Shown here: one piece after another, positions 33,267 to 44,748 of the stretch | Layout of the letters: each line of letters begins with the position of its first letter | Numbering within the stretch: the first letter of the stretch is position 1 | NCBI RefSeq assembly: GCF_003265705.1 | Contig: NW_020312894.1 | Span: 2,787,449-2,851,448, forward strand | Source of the DNA: Callorhinus ursinus | Taxonomy: Eukaryota > Chordata > Mammalia > Carnivora > Otariidae | DNA length: 64,000 nucleotides | Reading direction: 5' to 3' | Position numbers and translations under genes: made by a program | The notes under the pieces: model-generated | The model's database searches: none | The model's input: only the letters and a program-made list of their open reading frames with translations | Told to the model about the DNA's origin: nothing

Positions 33267-34999
33267 GGCAGTTACAGCTGTAAGCCACTATGCTATAAAT
33301 GACTCTGTTCAGAAGTCTCAGAAATGAAAATGTACTTTGAGGAAAAAGAAGAGGTACCTAGAAAGATGGACTTAAAATACCCAAATGCAGGTGATACGGT
33401 GGGGGTGATGAGCAGACTGACTGTCCCCCATTCCCATTCCCACCTCACATACTTCCAAGGGACTCCAACCCCAGGCCTGGAACTCCTCCTCGGAGCCCAC
33501 TTTTTTGGTCGTGGTGCTCGGTGTAGGGCTCAGTCAGCCCAGGTCACAGGACAGGTCGATCACGGCCAAGGAGACTCAGTTCCTTGGTCTCTCCAGGGAA
33601 ATGAGAACAAGAAGGTGAAGTAGCCCTTTCTGCCCCAAGGAGGGAAGGCCACGCCAGAAGCAGAGCTGAGAGTGTGAGCGGGAACTCTGATCCTGGGACT
33701 GTCACAGCAGCCTGGCCCCCAGGACTGTCCGGACATGGGAGCCCATACATCTTTTTACTGCTGGGGCTGGCTGGAATTGGGTCATCCGCCCCCCAACACA
33801 GACAATGTTCAAACTGTGGCAGGGAAGCCTGCCCACGGTTATGCAGAGTGACCGCCCAACCGTGGCCCCCTCCTGATTCTGAGCTCCCATACTTGCCCTC
33901 TGCAATGGTGGTTTCCCCACAGAAACTTCAAGTCCAAAACCAAACTTGGGTTTCCAGCATCTCCAGGTCCTGTCACCCTCCGTGATGCGCAGCAGATCCA
34001 TGCATCCACCCTCTTCCCACGTTCCAGAATTAGCTGACGTCATGCCTTGGTTTCACCATGGTCACTGGGAAAGGGCCCAATTCTGTCTGAGTCCGTGGGT
34101 TGTAGAACCTAGAGCTTTCTGATGTCCTGCTGAGCACGTGCTATTGGAGGCCCAGAGGCCTCCATGTCTCTGCCCTGTGGAGGATATCACAGCAGAGGCC
34201 GGTTTCCTTTCCAGTTTGACAGCCCAGGCCAGGCACCCAGGAGCCACCACGCTCTGCACCACAGCGGCTGAGCTCAGAGCCCGGCACCCGACCGAGTGCC
34301 CAGAAGCCTTCCCATGCTGCAGACCCATCAGGTTGAAAGCCAGGGGTGCAAAGCACAGGACCCAAAACATTTCCATCGAGCATTCTAAAAGCCTCACAGG
34401 GACACGGCCACACAAGAAGCTCTGCCAAGCACCCTGCTCGCCAAAGCACCTGGGTCTCCCTTCAGGGGCAGGCTGAAGGGCCAGAGGAAATGACCTCACT
34501 GCCCCTCCTTCCCGTCGCTAATCAGTGGTCACTGAAGGGATGTCCTGGGGAGATGGCCCTGCCAGAGCCTTGCTTCAGGCAGCTGTCTGTCCCCCGCGGA
34601 CAGACGGTGGGGTCGCTGGTGGCCTCGGCCTGTCGCTAGCACAGTGAGAAGTGCTGTCAGGCAGGCATCACCAGGCCTCAGGCCTGAACCCTGGTGGAGC
34701 ACTGGCCTCAGAGGCCTAGCCTTCGAAGAGCCTGCCAAGCTCCCTCTGTTTTTCATTCCCTTCACATCCAGCCAGCACTCCCTGTTGGCAGTGCCGCAGG
34801 AAATCTGGGAACAGACTGGGAAGGCGGCCAGCCTTTGTCTCAGACCTGGGCCTCTGAGCCCACCCCGGTGTCCCAGGGAACAGAGCACCGAGGGGTGCCC
34901 AGCCTCGCTGGCAGAGCAGAGCACACATCCCCTGGCCGCTCCCTGGCCCTGGGCCCCCCACGTACGGCTAAGTGAGCTAGGCAGTGTGTCCTGTCCCAC

Positions 35000-35165
35000 A
35001 GGATATTTATTTGCTTTTAAAAGGTTTTAATCCAGGCTGCTTATGTTCCCAGCAATTCATGTGTTAATTTACCAAGCTCTCCCAGGGCAAACTGCATTCC
35101 TCTTTAATGAGGTTAAACTCGGAGATTCTCTGAATTTAAATTAGATCCTCTTTCAGGGCAATCAA
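35000..35165. promoter_or_regulatory. AT-rich repeat-free block, candidate conserved element
   Basis: A sharp change from GC-rich to AT-rich sequence with GATATTTATTTGCTTTTAAA, TTCATGTGTTAATTTACCAA and GAATTTAAATTAGATCC. It contains several TAAT/ATTA homeodomain-type cores and no repeat signature. Function is inferred from composition only. Confidence 0.3.
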
Positions 35166-35894
35166 TTCATCCCTGCGTCCAGAGCCCCCCACCCAGGCAC
35201 CCTCCCCTCTCCCCAGGATGTCTCTGCGGCAGGGAGTGCAAGTAGCCCCCTCTCCACTGGGCAGCTGGGGGGATGTTTTTAAACCCCGCATTCAATCACA
35301 TCTCCCCACTTCTAAAGCCCTTATCTGGCTGGTTGTTTTCCACAAGGCTCTTCGCTTCCAGAAAGGATTTCCCCTGCCACCGGTTCCCCTCCCAGCTCCC
35401 AGGCCTTCCTCCCTGTGGCCACCTTTGCCAGAATCCCCCCTTTTCCTCTGGGAATCCGGCTCATCCTCCAGAGATCAGCCCCAGCAGGATGTCTTCCAAG
35501 GGCCTCCAGGCCTGGGCACGAGGCCAGGCCCCACGAGGAGGAAGCTGGACCACCCTCTCTGGCTCTCACCACACTTGGGATGGAGAGATTAATTCTGTGC
35601 CTGTGGGATTCTAGCTCCTCCCTCCAGGAGGCATCGTGTCTGGGACCTTACCACCCATCCTGCTCTCCACTGCCAAGGCCCGCCCAGTGGATATTGTTCA
35701 GTGAAGGAGTGAAAGAATCCGAAGTGGAACAGCGAAGTCAAGGCCTTGACTGAACAAATGATTTCATAAAATCACCTGAAATCCCAAGCTCTTCCAACAG
35801 ATGTGTTAATGCACCAGCACCAATCGCAGCACATACAGAACAGAAATTAGGATCCTCGTCTGCATCGTGTTTTATTCACTTAAGGGCACGTCCT

Positions 35895-36095
35895 AAATAA
35901 TAGCTAACCCTCATGAGTTCTTCCCTGCTCTGAGCGCTCTGCCTTCATGAACTCATTTAACCCCACGCCACCCTCTGAGCCACGCCCTGTGACCCTCCCA
36001 CTTCACGGAGGAGGAAGGCGAGCCCGGAGCACCTGGTAATTCACCCAAGGCCACGGGCAGCAAGTGATAGCACGCAGTGTGAGAGCAGGTGCTCA
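35895..36095 (+). mobile_element. MIR SINE
   Basis: Full MIR order: AATAATAGCTAACCCTCATG, CTGAGCGCTCTGCCTTCATG, AACTCATTTAACCCCACGCC, CACTTCACGGAGGAGGAAGG and TTCACCCAAGGCCACGGGCA. It is an ancient tRNA-derived SINE shared by mammals and is moderately diverged here. Confidence 0.85.
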
Positions 36096-37282
36096 GGCCC
36101 CACAGCCACGACTCTTGGCCACCGCCCTCCCCTGCCTCTCGGGGCCAGAGAGGGTCCTTCAAGAACCAGCTCCATCCTCCGAAGGGCTGTGGATCTGTTC
36201 TCTGTTAGTGTGTGCGCTAACTTACAACACCCCTGTCCTGCTGAGGGGCATCCAGATTACAGCAAATGAGTAACTTTGTGCATACGTCTATATGCTTTTT
36301 TAAATATAAATATTCCCCTAGGATGAATTCCTAGAAGCAGGATTATTTGCATTAAAAAACCCCCCTTAAACGCAATGAAAAATGAGAGCTTCCCAGAGCT
36401 ACATGCAGGTTTTTCTACAGGGAAGTCCCTGAGAGGAGAGTCACTGCTCCAGCCTGACTCAGGGAGGCAGAGCCAACCACGGCATGTGCCACACATCCAT
36501 CTAGCGGTCTGGCAGGACCTGGGAGATCGGACACAGCCTTACAACCTACATCTCTGTCCAGAGCTCTCCACCTCGGAGGATGCCTCACAATGGAAGGTGT
36601 AGGGCACGGTGACCGGAAATGGGGTGCAACCCAATGTTTAGACACTGGCTGGACGTGTGCAAGGACTGGCCCAACCGTGTCAGGGGTTTGCCTTTCCAGC
36701 AGCGGTGAGTTACTGTAGAAGAAAGCAGTCTCTATTTGGATCACGAAATTAGTGCCGATGAGCAAACACGCCCCAAAAGGAGAAGGTTGATCCCCAGCCC
36801 CTCTTCAAGCATGAGCAAACATATTTCATGGTTATCCCATCCTTATAATTTAAGGTAAATATTAGCCTAATATCTGCGAAAAGAGCTTTAGCTCCATATC
36901 CAAATCCATGTTTCCAGTTCTCATCCAGATGCTCTCTAGCTGTTTTTGTTTCTCTGTTCCAAGCTTCACAAGGTGAGCTGGCATCTGTCAGGGAGAGTAG
37001 AGCGTGCTCATTATCAGCCATGTATTCATGTGGCTGTTACTTTCAAGTTTGGAGGTCTACTTCAAAAAGGAAATGGGCCCATTAAAGGACAGGAGATTAA
37101 ACATCTCTTGATGAAATGGAGGCAAGAGCTTGAGCAGAGGTCACAGTGGCCCCGGAAACCCAGATTATGGGGAGTCCCTGGAAAAGCAGGAAGAGCAGCT
37201 ACAGATGAAGGAAGCTCCTGGGTGGCCTGCACCATTCACGGGGCATACAATCCCATCACAAAACACAAAGGAGGTCTGCGAG
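36096..37282. other. Unassigned, includes repeat-poor block
   Basis: 36,100-36,740 is mixed. 36,745-37,110 is an AT-rich block with no repeat signature, listed separately. No gene recognised. Confidence 0.35.
36745..37110. promoter_or_regulatory. Repeat-poor AT-rich block, candidate conserved element
   Basis: Contains CATCCTTATAATTTAAGG, AATATTAGCCTAATATCTGC (an interrupted palindrome) and GGGCCCATTAAAGGACAGG. No repeat signature. Its composition resembles conserved non-coding elements; I have no alignment to prove it. Confidence 0.3.
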
Positions 37283-37738
37283 GTTGAATGGTGGCCCCAA
37301 AAAGATGTGCCCATGTCCTAACCCCAGAACCCGTGAATGTGACCTTATTCAGAAAAAGGACCTTTGCTGATGGAAAGGATTAAAGATCTCAAGGTGAGAT
37401 CATCCTGGATTTAGGGTGGGCCTTAGGTCTACGACGAGTGTCCTTATAAGAGACGGAGGAAGAGAGGGCACAGACACACGGAGGAAGACCAGTGAAGACA
37501 GAGACAGAGGCTGGGGTGATGCGCCTACAAGCCAAGAAATGCCGAGGATTGCCTGGAACCACCAGAAGCAGAAGAGGCAAGGAAGGGTTCCCCATTGGAG
37601 CCTCTGGAGCAAGCACAGCCATGCCGACACCTTGATTTTGGACTTCTGACCTCCAGAATTGTAAGAGAAAACATTTCTGTGGCTTCAGCCCCCCGGATAT
37701 GTGGTCACTTGTTACAGCAGCCCTGGAAAACCAATACA
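37283..37738 (+). mobile_element. MLT1-type LTR, sense
   Basis: Follows the whole MLT1 LTR: GGCCCCAAAAAGATGTGCCC, CGTGAATGTGACCTTATTCA, AGTGTCCTTATAAGAGACGG, ACACCTTGATTTTGGACTTC, TGACCTCCAGAATTGTAAGA and a closing TTGTTACAGCAGCCCTGGAA. One of the best preserved MLT1 copies in the window. No internal retroviral sequence. Confidence 0.88.
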
Positions 37739-40700
37739 GGAGGTAGAGCTCTAACATTCCATTTCTGGGAAAATGCTGCGAAAAAATGCCTTTAAATGAT
37801 TACTCCAATAATGATTCCCTTTGGGACTCTGGAAAACCCAATATATATGGATTTTGTTATTGACTAAAAGATGGGAGTTGCACGGCTCAGTGATTGACCT
37901 CTTTCTTCAGAAGCTGACAGTTACAAACAAGGAGCTATTAAATTGAAAACCCCAGGATTTAAAGAAAAAAGCCATGTTTGGCAAAATCCTTTTCCTATCA
38001 CCTAAAGACCTTGAAGGCTCAAAGGGCAGAGAGTTTTGATTTGGGAAAACAGCTGGGCCCAGGGACCCTGTGGCAGTTGGACTCTGTCTTTGAGATGTCT
38101 CTAAGCCAGCTCCTAGCATGGAGATCATTTGAAAATGTGAAGCCTCCTTCCTGAAGAGCAAGGGGGCATGGGGAATGAGTTCTTCTATACCAGGGGATAT
38201 ATTTTGTTTCAGAGAAAGAAGACATGGTAATGGCACATGAAAGCCATGAGTGGACCAATAGGCATAGCAAGTAAGGATGGAGGACACATAGCAGCGTCAT
38301 GACCAATCCCATGATCATGAAGCCAGGGGCAGTGTGGTCCATCTGGGTGCCAGGGGTTCCTAGGGTACCAGACACCACACTGAGAAAAGCATTCCTGCGA
38401 GTCCTAACTTTTATCTCCGCTGGTCAGTGCATCTACAAAGAGCAAGGACTTCTTTGAACCCTTCAAGGGAATGGAAAACAGAATGTAAAGCAGTTTGAAC
38501 ATGAGCGCCCAAAGGCTCAAGTTCACCAACATCTCTTTAGAAGTCATGTTTTGTTGAATTTGAATGATCTAAAAACAACACTATCTCCCCCTCCATGAAA
38601 ACAGGCATCTTTCAGATGATAGTCCAAATTATCCATAAAATGAAGGAATCACAAAGAAATATACTTGAGCCCAAACCACTCTTAAGCTTGGTTTCCAAGT
38701 AAGAATCCAAAGTGAAAATAATGAAACTCGATATGATTCTTGGGTAATGGCACATGGTCACACTCTCTGTGTTTGGGACAGAGAACAATTCTGGGAGTTT
38801 TGGTGGAAGGACCGCCAACATCATGAAAAGCCAGGCAAGAATGTGCAAGTGTCCCTCCGCGGCATGTTCACAGGTGGGCTTCCTTTCATTCAGCCACAGT
38901 CAGTTCTCATCAAAGTGATTCCTGCTCCCACAGGACTCGGGTAATCATGCTGCATTGACAGCACCCACTCTCCATATTATACATTTTCAAAAAAACATAG
39001 ATTCTGCTACATTTGCATTTTAAGGTTCCACACACCCTTGCAGATCCAGGTGTGGAGAATGTGGTCCCTGGAATTTTGATTTTATGAGTTCGGTGCTTTT
39101 CTCCAGGGGTTCTGCACAATGGTGCAGCTTTTTCTGTCCACACAAGGATGGGTGGATTTTTTTTGTCAAACACAAAAGACAAGCTCTTGTGAAGAAAAAT
39201 CATATTTCTTATGAAAGCTCAATGTGATTCCCAAAAGTCTCCTTTGGAAGAAAAAGGTCACATGTGACATGTAATTCTAGATCGTGTGACTGGTTATTTC
39301 ACCAAATAGGTCAAATTTGCCCATCCAAGAAAGGACCTGTTTTTATTCCGTTCTTGGAAAAACCTCTTTGCCGGCTGCTTTCAAGATGGTGTAACAAATT
39401 GTTTTAAAGTGATAGAAAACTCTTGAAATCTGGAGGGGGAATCGGAAGTTGGAGAACAGGTATTCGTCATTCGTGGCAGGAGGCAATGAGATGGGAGGCC
39501 GAAAAAACGGAAGGAACGGTGGTCTGGTGGGTCGCGGGGAAAGAGCAGTGACATCACCGCTTTGGAAGGGTGGAGGGGAGTCCTGACACTGAATGTCCTC
39601 ATGGATAAGGAGATCCACATGTGTCCCCTCCTGCAGACCCCTGGGAGGACACTCCACCACGATGGAAGGACTGTCATAGTAAACGGACAAATGCAGCTCC
39701 CACGGCCTGGGAGCGCCTGGTGACCAGGGCCCAGACTCCTCGGGAGGGAGGTCTGGCGTGCACCGTGCAAGCCCTGAAGCAAGCATACATGCCCGCTCAG
39801 GACCAGAACCTTCTAGAATGGGCACCAAAGAGAGACAATGAGCTCGTCGTGGCCCTGAGACCAAGTGCAATGCTGGACACTGTCACTGATCCCACCCACC
39901 TCCCTCTTCCAAGAAAAAAGGCCGTCTGAAATTCCGCAGTAGCTGCTCCCCCATACACATGGAGAAGTGCACCCAAGACACACAAGGGGGGAAACTACAG
40001 CAGTCGTGGTGATGTGCCGATTCTCCTTCCAGAAGGACTTGCCCAGCTGTGCAGACTGAGGTCAGCACTCAGGCTCCAGATGCCAGCTCCCCTGAGCCTG
40101 CCTCAGCTGCAGAGAGCCACCTGCCTGAGGCCCTGCCCATCCAGTTTCACGCCAGAGCAAGCTCGCTCTGACTCCTGGGAACCAAATGTATACATCTCTC
40201 CCCAAATCTGTGGTCAGGGACAGGCACACTGGTAGCCAGAAATCAGCCCCGACGGTATTTACACCATGGGACTTGGCAAATACCACAATCATGGCTGGCT
40301 TTTTTTCCCCAAAAGCAGTTAAACGTTCCCCAGAACAGCCTTCCTGGAGAAGCCACCATCAGGGCCTGGGTCATGTCAGCCAGAAGCAGGACACCTCTGA
40401 TGGGTGATACTGCTTCAGTGCTCCCTGCCAGGAAGGCTCAGGTGCAGCCCCACCCCACCCTCTGCCCAAACCTGCTTCCCCTTCCAGCACGTTAAACTGT
40501 CTTAGCACCTGCATCAGGAGCGCAGGACCCTGCACATGGTACCTCATGGAATGTGCACCGTACTCAAAGTGCATCCTCACTGACAGGGTCCAGAGGGTTC
40601 ATTCTCATCACTGGAAGGATTCGATGTGCAGCTTCTTTTTCAGCCAATCAGCAGACACATATTAAGCAATTTCTATGTGACAGACACTGGGCTGGACACT

Positions 40701-41017
40701 GTGCATGCCAGACTGGGTCCCACCCACTTGCAACAGGTAACCTTGGGGACTCAAGCGGAGGGGCAGGAGGTGCTCTGGCAAACTGTGCAGTTGGCTCCTA
40801 CTAAATTTGCTTTAAATTAACAGAGCAACCACTTTCCTAATTACATAAAAGTATAAAATGTGTAACGGCGTAAAATATGTTCAGAACATCCAATCTATTA
40901 GAAAATGAGATGTAATGTATGCAGCATTAAGAAAATAGACACATTCTGCTTTCGCTTAAAATGGAGGTAATGTTAAATGAAAGTCCGAATTTGTGTATTC
41001 ATTAACAAACAAAGAAT
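37739..41017. other. Long repeat-poor unassigned region
   Basis: More than 3 kb without a repeat I can identify, AT-rich to about 39.4 kb then GC-richer. A minus-strand open frame at 39343-39870 (175 codons) has no recognisable domain and its opposite strand is also open in places, so I do not call it a gene. An ancient-repeat trace (ATTAAGCAATTTCTATGTGA, GACACTGGGCTGG) lies near 40660-40700. The low repeat content is the notable feature. Confidence 0.4.
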
Positions 41018-41220
41018 ATCAAGCAACTGGCTTTATTTTTTTAAGATTTTATTTATTTATTTGACAGAGACAGAGAGAGAAAGAGAGAGAGAGCACAAGC
41101 AGGGGGAGAGGCAGGTAGAGGGAAAGGGAGAAGCAGGCTCCCTACTGAGCATGGAACCCGACGTGCGGCAGATGCTTAACCAACTGAGCCACCCAGGCAC
41201 CCCATCAAGCAACTGGCTTT
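41018..41220 (-). mobile_element. SINEC (CAN-SINE), antisense, with perfect target-site duplication
   Basis: Reverse complement of the carnivore SINE. In plus-strand order it starts with a T-rich tail complement (TTTTTTTAAGATTTTATTTA), has GACAGAGAGAGAAAG-type sequence and ends with the head complement GCTTAACCAACTGAGCCACC and CAGGCACC. An exact 17-base duplication ATCAAGCAACTGGCTTT flanks it at 41018-41034 and 41204-41220. It is the only minus-strand SINEC copy in the window. Confidence 0.94.
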
Positions 41221-41239
41221 AAAAGCAGCACACGTTTCA

Positions 41240-41362
41240 GCATTTCCTAAGGGCTCACCTGGCCAACCCTGACACACCTACGGAGCCGGCACCATTCTCC
41301 CCACCACCTTCCAGGCCAGAAGACCAAGGCTCAGAGGTTGAGGAACCAGCCCAGCATGAGTC
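41240..41362 (+). mobile_element. MIR fragment
   Basis: CCATTCTCCCCACCACCTTC corresponds to the MIR CCCCATTTTACAG part, followed by AGACCAAGGCTCAGAGGTTG and AACCAGCCCAGCATGAGTCA. It is truncated at both ends and adjoined by an L1 tail. Confidence 0.55.
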
Positions 41363-41750
41363 AGACAGAGGAAGACGATACTGTACAATATCACTTATAT
41401 GTAGAACCCTAAAAAGCTGAAATCATAGAAACAGCAAGAAGAATGGTGCTTATCAGGGGCTGGTGGTGGGGAACACTGGCACAAACTTCCAGCTATAAGA
41501 TGCATAAGCACTGGGGATCTCATGTACAGCATGGCGATTATAGTATAAAATATTGTATTATCTACTTGGAAATTGCTAAGAGAGATGTGTTCTCACAATG
41601 AAAGAAAATGGTACCTATGTGATGTGACACGGGCATTAGCTAAAGCTAAGTGGCAATCGTCCTGCGATATGTATGTGTCAATCAATACACTGCCCACCTT
41701 AAATTTACACAGTGTTACGTGTCAATTATATCCCAATAAAGCTGGGACAT
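41363..41750 (+). mobile_element. Old L1 3' UTR fragment
   Basis: TGTACAATATCACTTATATG, GTAGAACCCTAAAAAGCTGA, AGAATGGTGCTTATCAGGGG and CTGGTGGTGGGGAACACTGG follow the 3' UTR order of old L1M elements, ending in TCAATTATATCCCAATAAAG. Non-coding. Confidence 0.8.
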
Positions 41751-43020
41751 GAACAGGTGTCGGTGTTCAATATCAATTGGCAGCCACTCAGCCTTCGAGA
41801 CTTAAATGATCAGAATAACTGCATTAAAAGTAGCCAACACTTGTCATTTTTAAACATAAACCATCTTGACATCAGGATTCCTATTTTTCCAGGGATGACC
41901 CCAAGAGTCAAGCACCCCGATATCTGAGACCCTGAGCACAATTGCATTGCCTGTCACTCTTTGTAAAGACGTGGCAAGACCATGGATTTGGGGGATTGGG
42001 GGAAAGCATTTGTATTTCCAAGTATTTCTCTTGGAAACCATCAAGCCCGTATGTCACAGAAATAAAAGTGATTTAAGGCTGTCAATTAGTACCTTCAGGC
42101 TTTCTCTCGAGGAAGCCCCTGAGGGTCAGGGGAGAGATGTCAAGAGAAGGGAGATGCTTCTGCTCAGCAATACATCAGGGTCCCGAGCAAACTGAATCCA
42201 TAGGCAATTCCAAAATATGGGGTGTTCTTGCAACAGCAGCTATACCAGCAACAAGACCATTAAACTAAAATCAGTTTTCAGAAATACGATTTTGAAAACA
42301 CTTAGTGGCTGGGAAATTAAAATCCGAACTGTGGCTCTCTCATAAGTTTCATGCATATTCATCCTACTTTTTCTCTGAGTTTGGAAACAATAGAATTCCC
42401 CCTGCCCCCAGAAAGGCCTCTTTATTTTGGATATTTCGTCTGAGTAATTTAATGCTAAACTGAAGTTCAAAAACCTTCATTATTCACAAGGTTTTTGTTC
42501 TGCTCATTTAAACTCTGAGCAGCTTCCAACTTCGTAACACCTCGCCTTCCGTTTTTAACTGGCAGCTGCTTGCCCAAGAACAAGAAAGTAAAGTCCTGTA
42601 ACTCTTCAAGCCTGACTTTATGCATTCCCATTTTACATGTCAACATTAAAAATGATCACTTTTAAAAACTAATAGTTAAAGCCAATTACAAATTTGCTAT
42701 TAAAATCACACTAATTCCACTTTGAAGCGTGAAGAACAAAATTAGATTTCATTTTAAAGACAGAGTACACTCACATCCTCTTAGAACTGCACAAACTCAT
42801 TTACACCGCTCTGTACACAAATCTCCGTTCACTTCCGCTTGGGTTGGATTGCATGAACATTTCAGGTGGAAGGCTTCCCGAGTTCAGAGTCTGATGTGCC
42901 CTCTGCCCTCATAAGGAGACAGGACAGAGAGCTGTGACATGGGACACAAAATGGCCCCAATGGTGACCACAAATAAAATAATAATTGCTACTCTTATCAC
43001 AACAATTACCTCGGGAGAGA
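41751..43020. other. Repeat-poor AT-rich region
   Basis: No repeat and no gene recognised. The core at 42,055-42,800 is listed separately as a candidate conserved element. Confidence 0.4.
42055..42800. promoter_or_regulatory. Strongest candidate conserved non-coding block
   Basis: About 750 bases of AT-rich, repeat-free sequence rich in homeodomain-type cores: TGTCAATTAGTACC, GACCATTAAACTAAAATCAG, GAGTAATTTAATGCTAAACT, CTAATAGTTAAAGCCAATTA and TCACACTAATTCCAC. Also present are GATATTTCG-type and TGCATATTCAT (octamer-like, ATGCATATTCAT at 42351) motifs. There are no long low-complexity runs. This texture is typical of developmental enhancers, but conservation is not observable in a single sequence. 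Confidence 0.35.
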
Positions 43021-43024
43021 ACAG

Positions 43025-43215
43025 TAGCTAATATTGACTTAACCACACTCCTAGAATCTGGCTGTGCATTCTGAATACATGATTTCACACAATCCTTACG
43101 ATACCTCTATTATACGCATTTAGTACCCTGTTAAATGACAAAATGGAGACTCGGGAGGATAGGTAACTTGCCTGCAGTCACACAGCAAGCAACTGAAAGC
43201 CACGTCCAAAGTGGC
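43025..43215 (+). mobile_element. MIR SINE
   Basis: Order CAGTAGCTAATATTGACTTA, CACAATCCTTACGATACCTC, CTGTTAAATGACAAAATGGA, GACTCGGGAGGATAGG, TAACTTGCCTGCAGTCACAC and AGCAAGCAACTGAAAGCCAC matches MIR along most of its length. Confidence 0.82.
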
Positions 43216-43221
43216 AGGTTG

Positions 43222-43690
43222 ATTGATTGATGGCTCTCATTAAGGGTCTCCCTGGATCCTCACCTTTGCCCCATAACTTTGTAGTCTCCTCCATTCCGAT
43301 TCTGGGCCACGTGACTTGTTCGGACCGCGGGGATAGTAACAAACTTGACATCAGGAAGAAAGGTCACAAAGGGCTCATGTGACCCTCCTCCCTCTCTTGC
43401 TTCCCTACAATCACCATGAGCTCAAGGCCACATCAGCCTGAGGATGTGTGGGCTGGTGAACTGGAGGGGCGTGAGCTAGAATCACAGGGGGGCTGGCAGT
43501 CCTGGCCAAGGCTGTTTTAGTCCCACCAACCCTCCAGCTGATCACAGACACATGAGCATCCCAACCAAGACCAGCCAAACCTGGCCCAGGGGAAGCAAAA
43601 TGACCCCATTGACCTGCAGACGCATGAGAAATAAATAGTTTTGTTCAGCTACCACGTTTGGGATGGTTGGTTAGAGAGCAATAGAGCTCC
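43222..43690 (+). mobile_element. LTR-like repeat, probably MaLR
   Basis: GGCTCTCATTAAGGGTCTCC near 43231, GCTTCCCTACAATCACCATG, GCTGATCACAGACACATGAG, AGACCAGCCAAACCTGGCCC, a polyadenylation signal in GAGAAATAAATAGTTTTGTT and a closing GGTTAGAGAGCAATAGAG resemble a known mammalian LTR of the MaLR group. It lies between a MIR and an MLT1. Subfamily not assigned. Confidence 0.55.
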
Positions 43691-43737
43691 TGCCTGCCAC
43701 TCTAAACTGCCCCCCCAGGGAGCTCTTTTTATGACCT

Positions 43738-44222
43738 GTGGTCAGCTGAATAATGGTCCCCAAAGATGTCCAGGTCTTATTCTACAGAACCTGTGAATGT
43801 TTCTTCATATGGCAAAAGGGGCTCACTGACATGATTAAGTTAGAGACCTTGAGATGGGGTGATCATCAGGATCATCCAGGTGGGTCATAAATACAATCAC
43901 CAGGGTCCTTATAAGCGGGAAACTGAGGAGATTTGACACAGAAGAGGGCCAGGTGTCACATGAAGCAAAACACTATGCCGCTGGTTTGGAAGAGGAAGGA
44001 AGAGACATGCACCAAGGTCTGTAAGGAGTGCAGTTCTAGAAGCTGGAAAGCATTCTCCCCTAGGGGCTCTGGGGACCGTGAGGCCCTTCCAACACCTTGT
44101 TTCAGTCCAGTAAAGCTGATTTCAGACTTCCGACCTCCAGAACTACAAGACAATAAACGTGCTGCTTTGAGCCACCAAGCCCGTGGTCTTTTGTTACAGC
44201 AACCATAGGAAACTCATACATA
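43738..44222 (+). mobile_element. MLT1-type LTR, sense
   Basis: GTGGTCAGCTGAATAATGGT, CAAAGATGTCCAGGTCTTAT, CTGTGAATGTTTCTTCATAT, AGGGTCCTTATAAGCGGGAA, GACTTCCGACCTCCAGAACT, AGACAATAAACGTGCTGCTT and TTGTTACAGCAACCATAGGA give the full MLT1 order over about 485 bases. Confidence 0.85.
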
Positions 44223-44748
44223 CATCAACTTTAGGGACACAGAAATACTAACCCTGCTTTTACTGGTGTTGGACTGCATTTCGTGAAACCAGATTTTAAA
44301 CAGAAGTTTACACACTGCTTTCCAATCTGCGAGGGACTGACCCCCAAGGCCTGGACGCTAAGATGAGCACGGGGGGCAAACAGACGTTGTGCAGCTTGAG
44401 CCTGTGGACACAGCCAGCCCAGGGCAGAGGCCTCAGGAAGGGTCGGCCACCAAGAGCTGGCCCAGTCTGTGCCACTCAGACATCCTCGGCCAACTTATTT
44501 TAAAGAACTTCCATCTCTAAGAATGGAGGGGTCTCTGAAAACCCACAAACCCATTTAAGATAATGATGTAAATTCGTCTGGTGCTGCCTGGTGGAACTTT
44601 CTGCCCCGGCGGAAATGTTCTACCTCCGCACCATTCAAAACAGCAGCTGCTCACCACACGTGGCTTTTCATCCCACAAGAGGTAGCCTGTGTGACTGAGG
44701 AACTGGGTTTTTATATTTTACTCAATTTTATTAATTTAAGTTTGAATG
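44223..44748. other. Unassigned sequence
   Basis: No gene or named repeat. Ends with an AT-rich stretch (TTTATATTTTACTCAATTTT) just before the family B element. Confidence 0.35.

Larger units (their letters stand above)
32791..35894. other. GC-rich unassigned region
   Basis: Mostly GC-rich with many overlapping chance frames on both strands (up to about 165 codons). A run of 20 T lies at 33247-33266. An AT-rich repeat-free block at 35000-35165 is listed separately. I recognise no protein domain or RNA gene. Confidence 0.4.

Noticed and set aside
39343..39870. 175-codon minus-strand frame that might be a small gene
   Set aside because: No homology I recognise, partly open on the other strand, no signal peptide, no splice context; chance is the better explanation.
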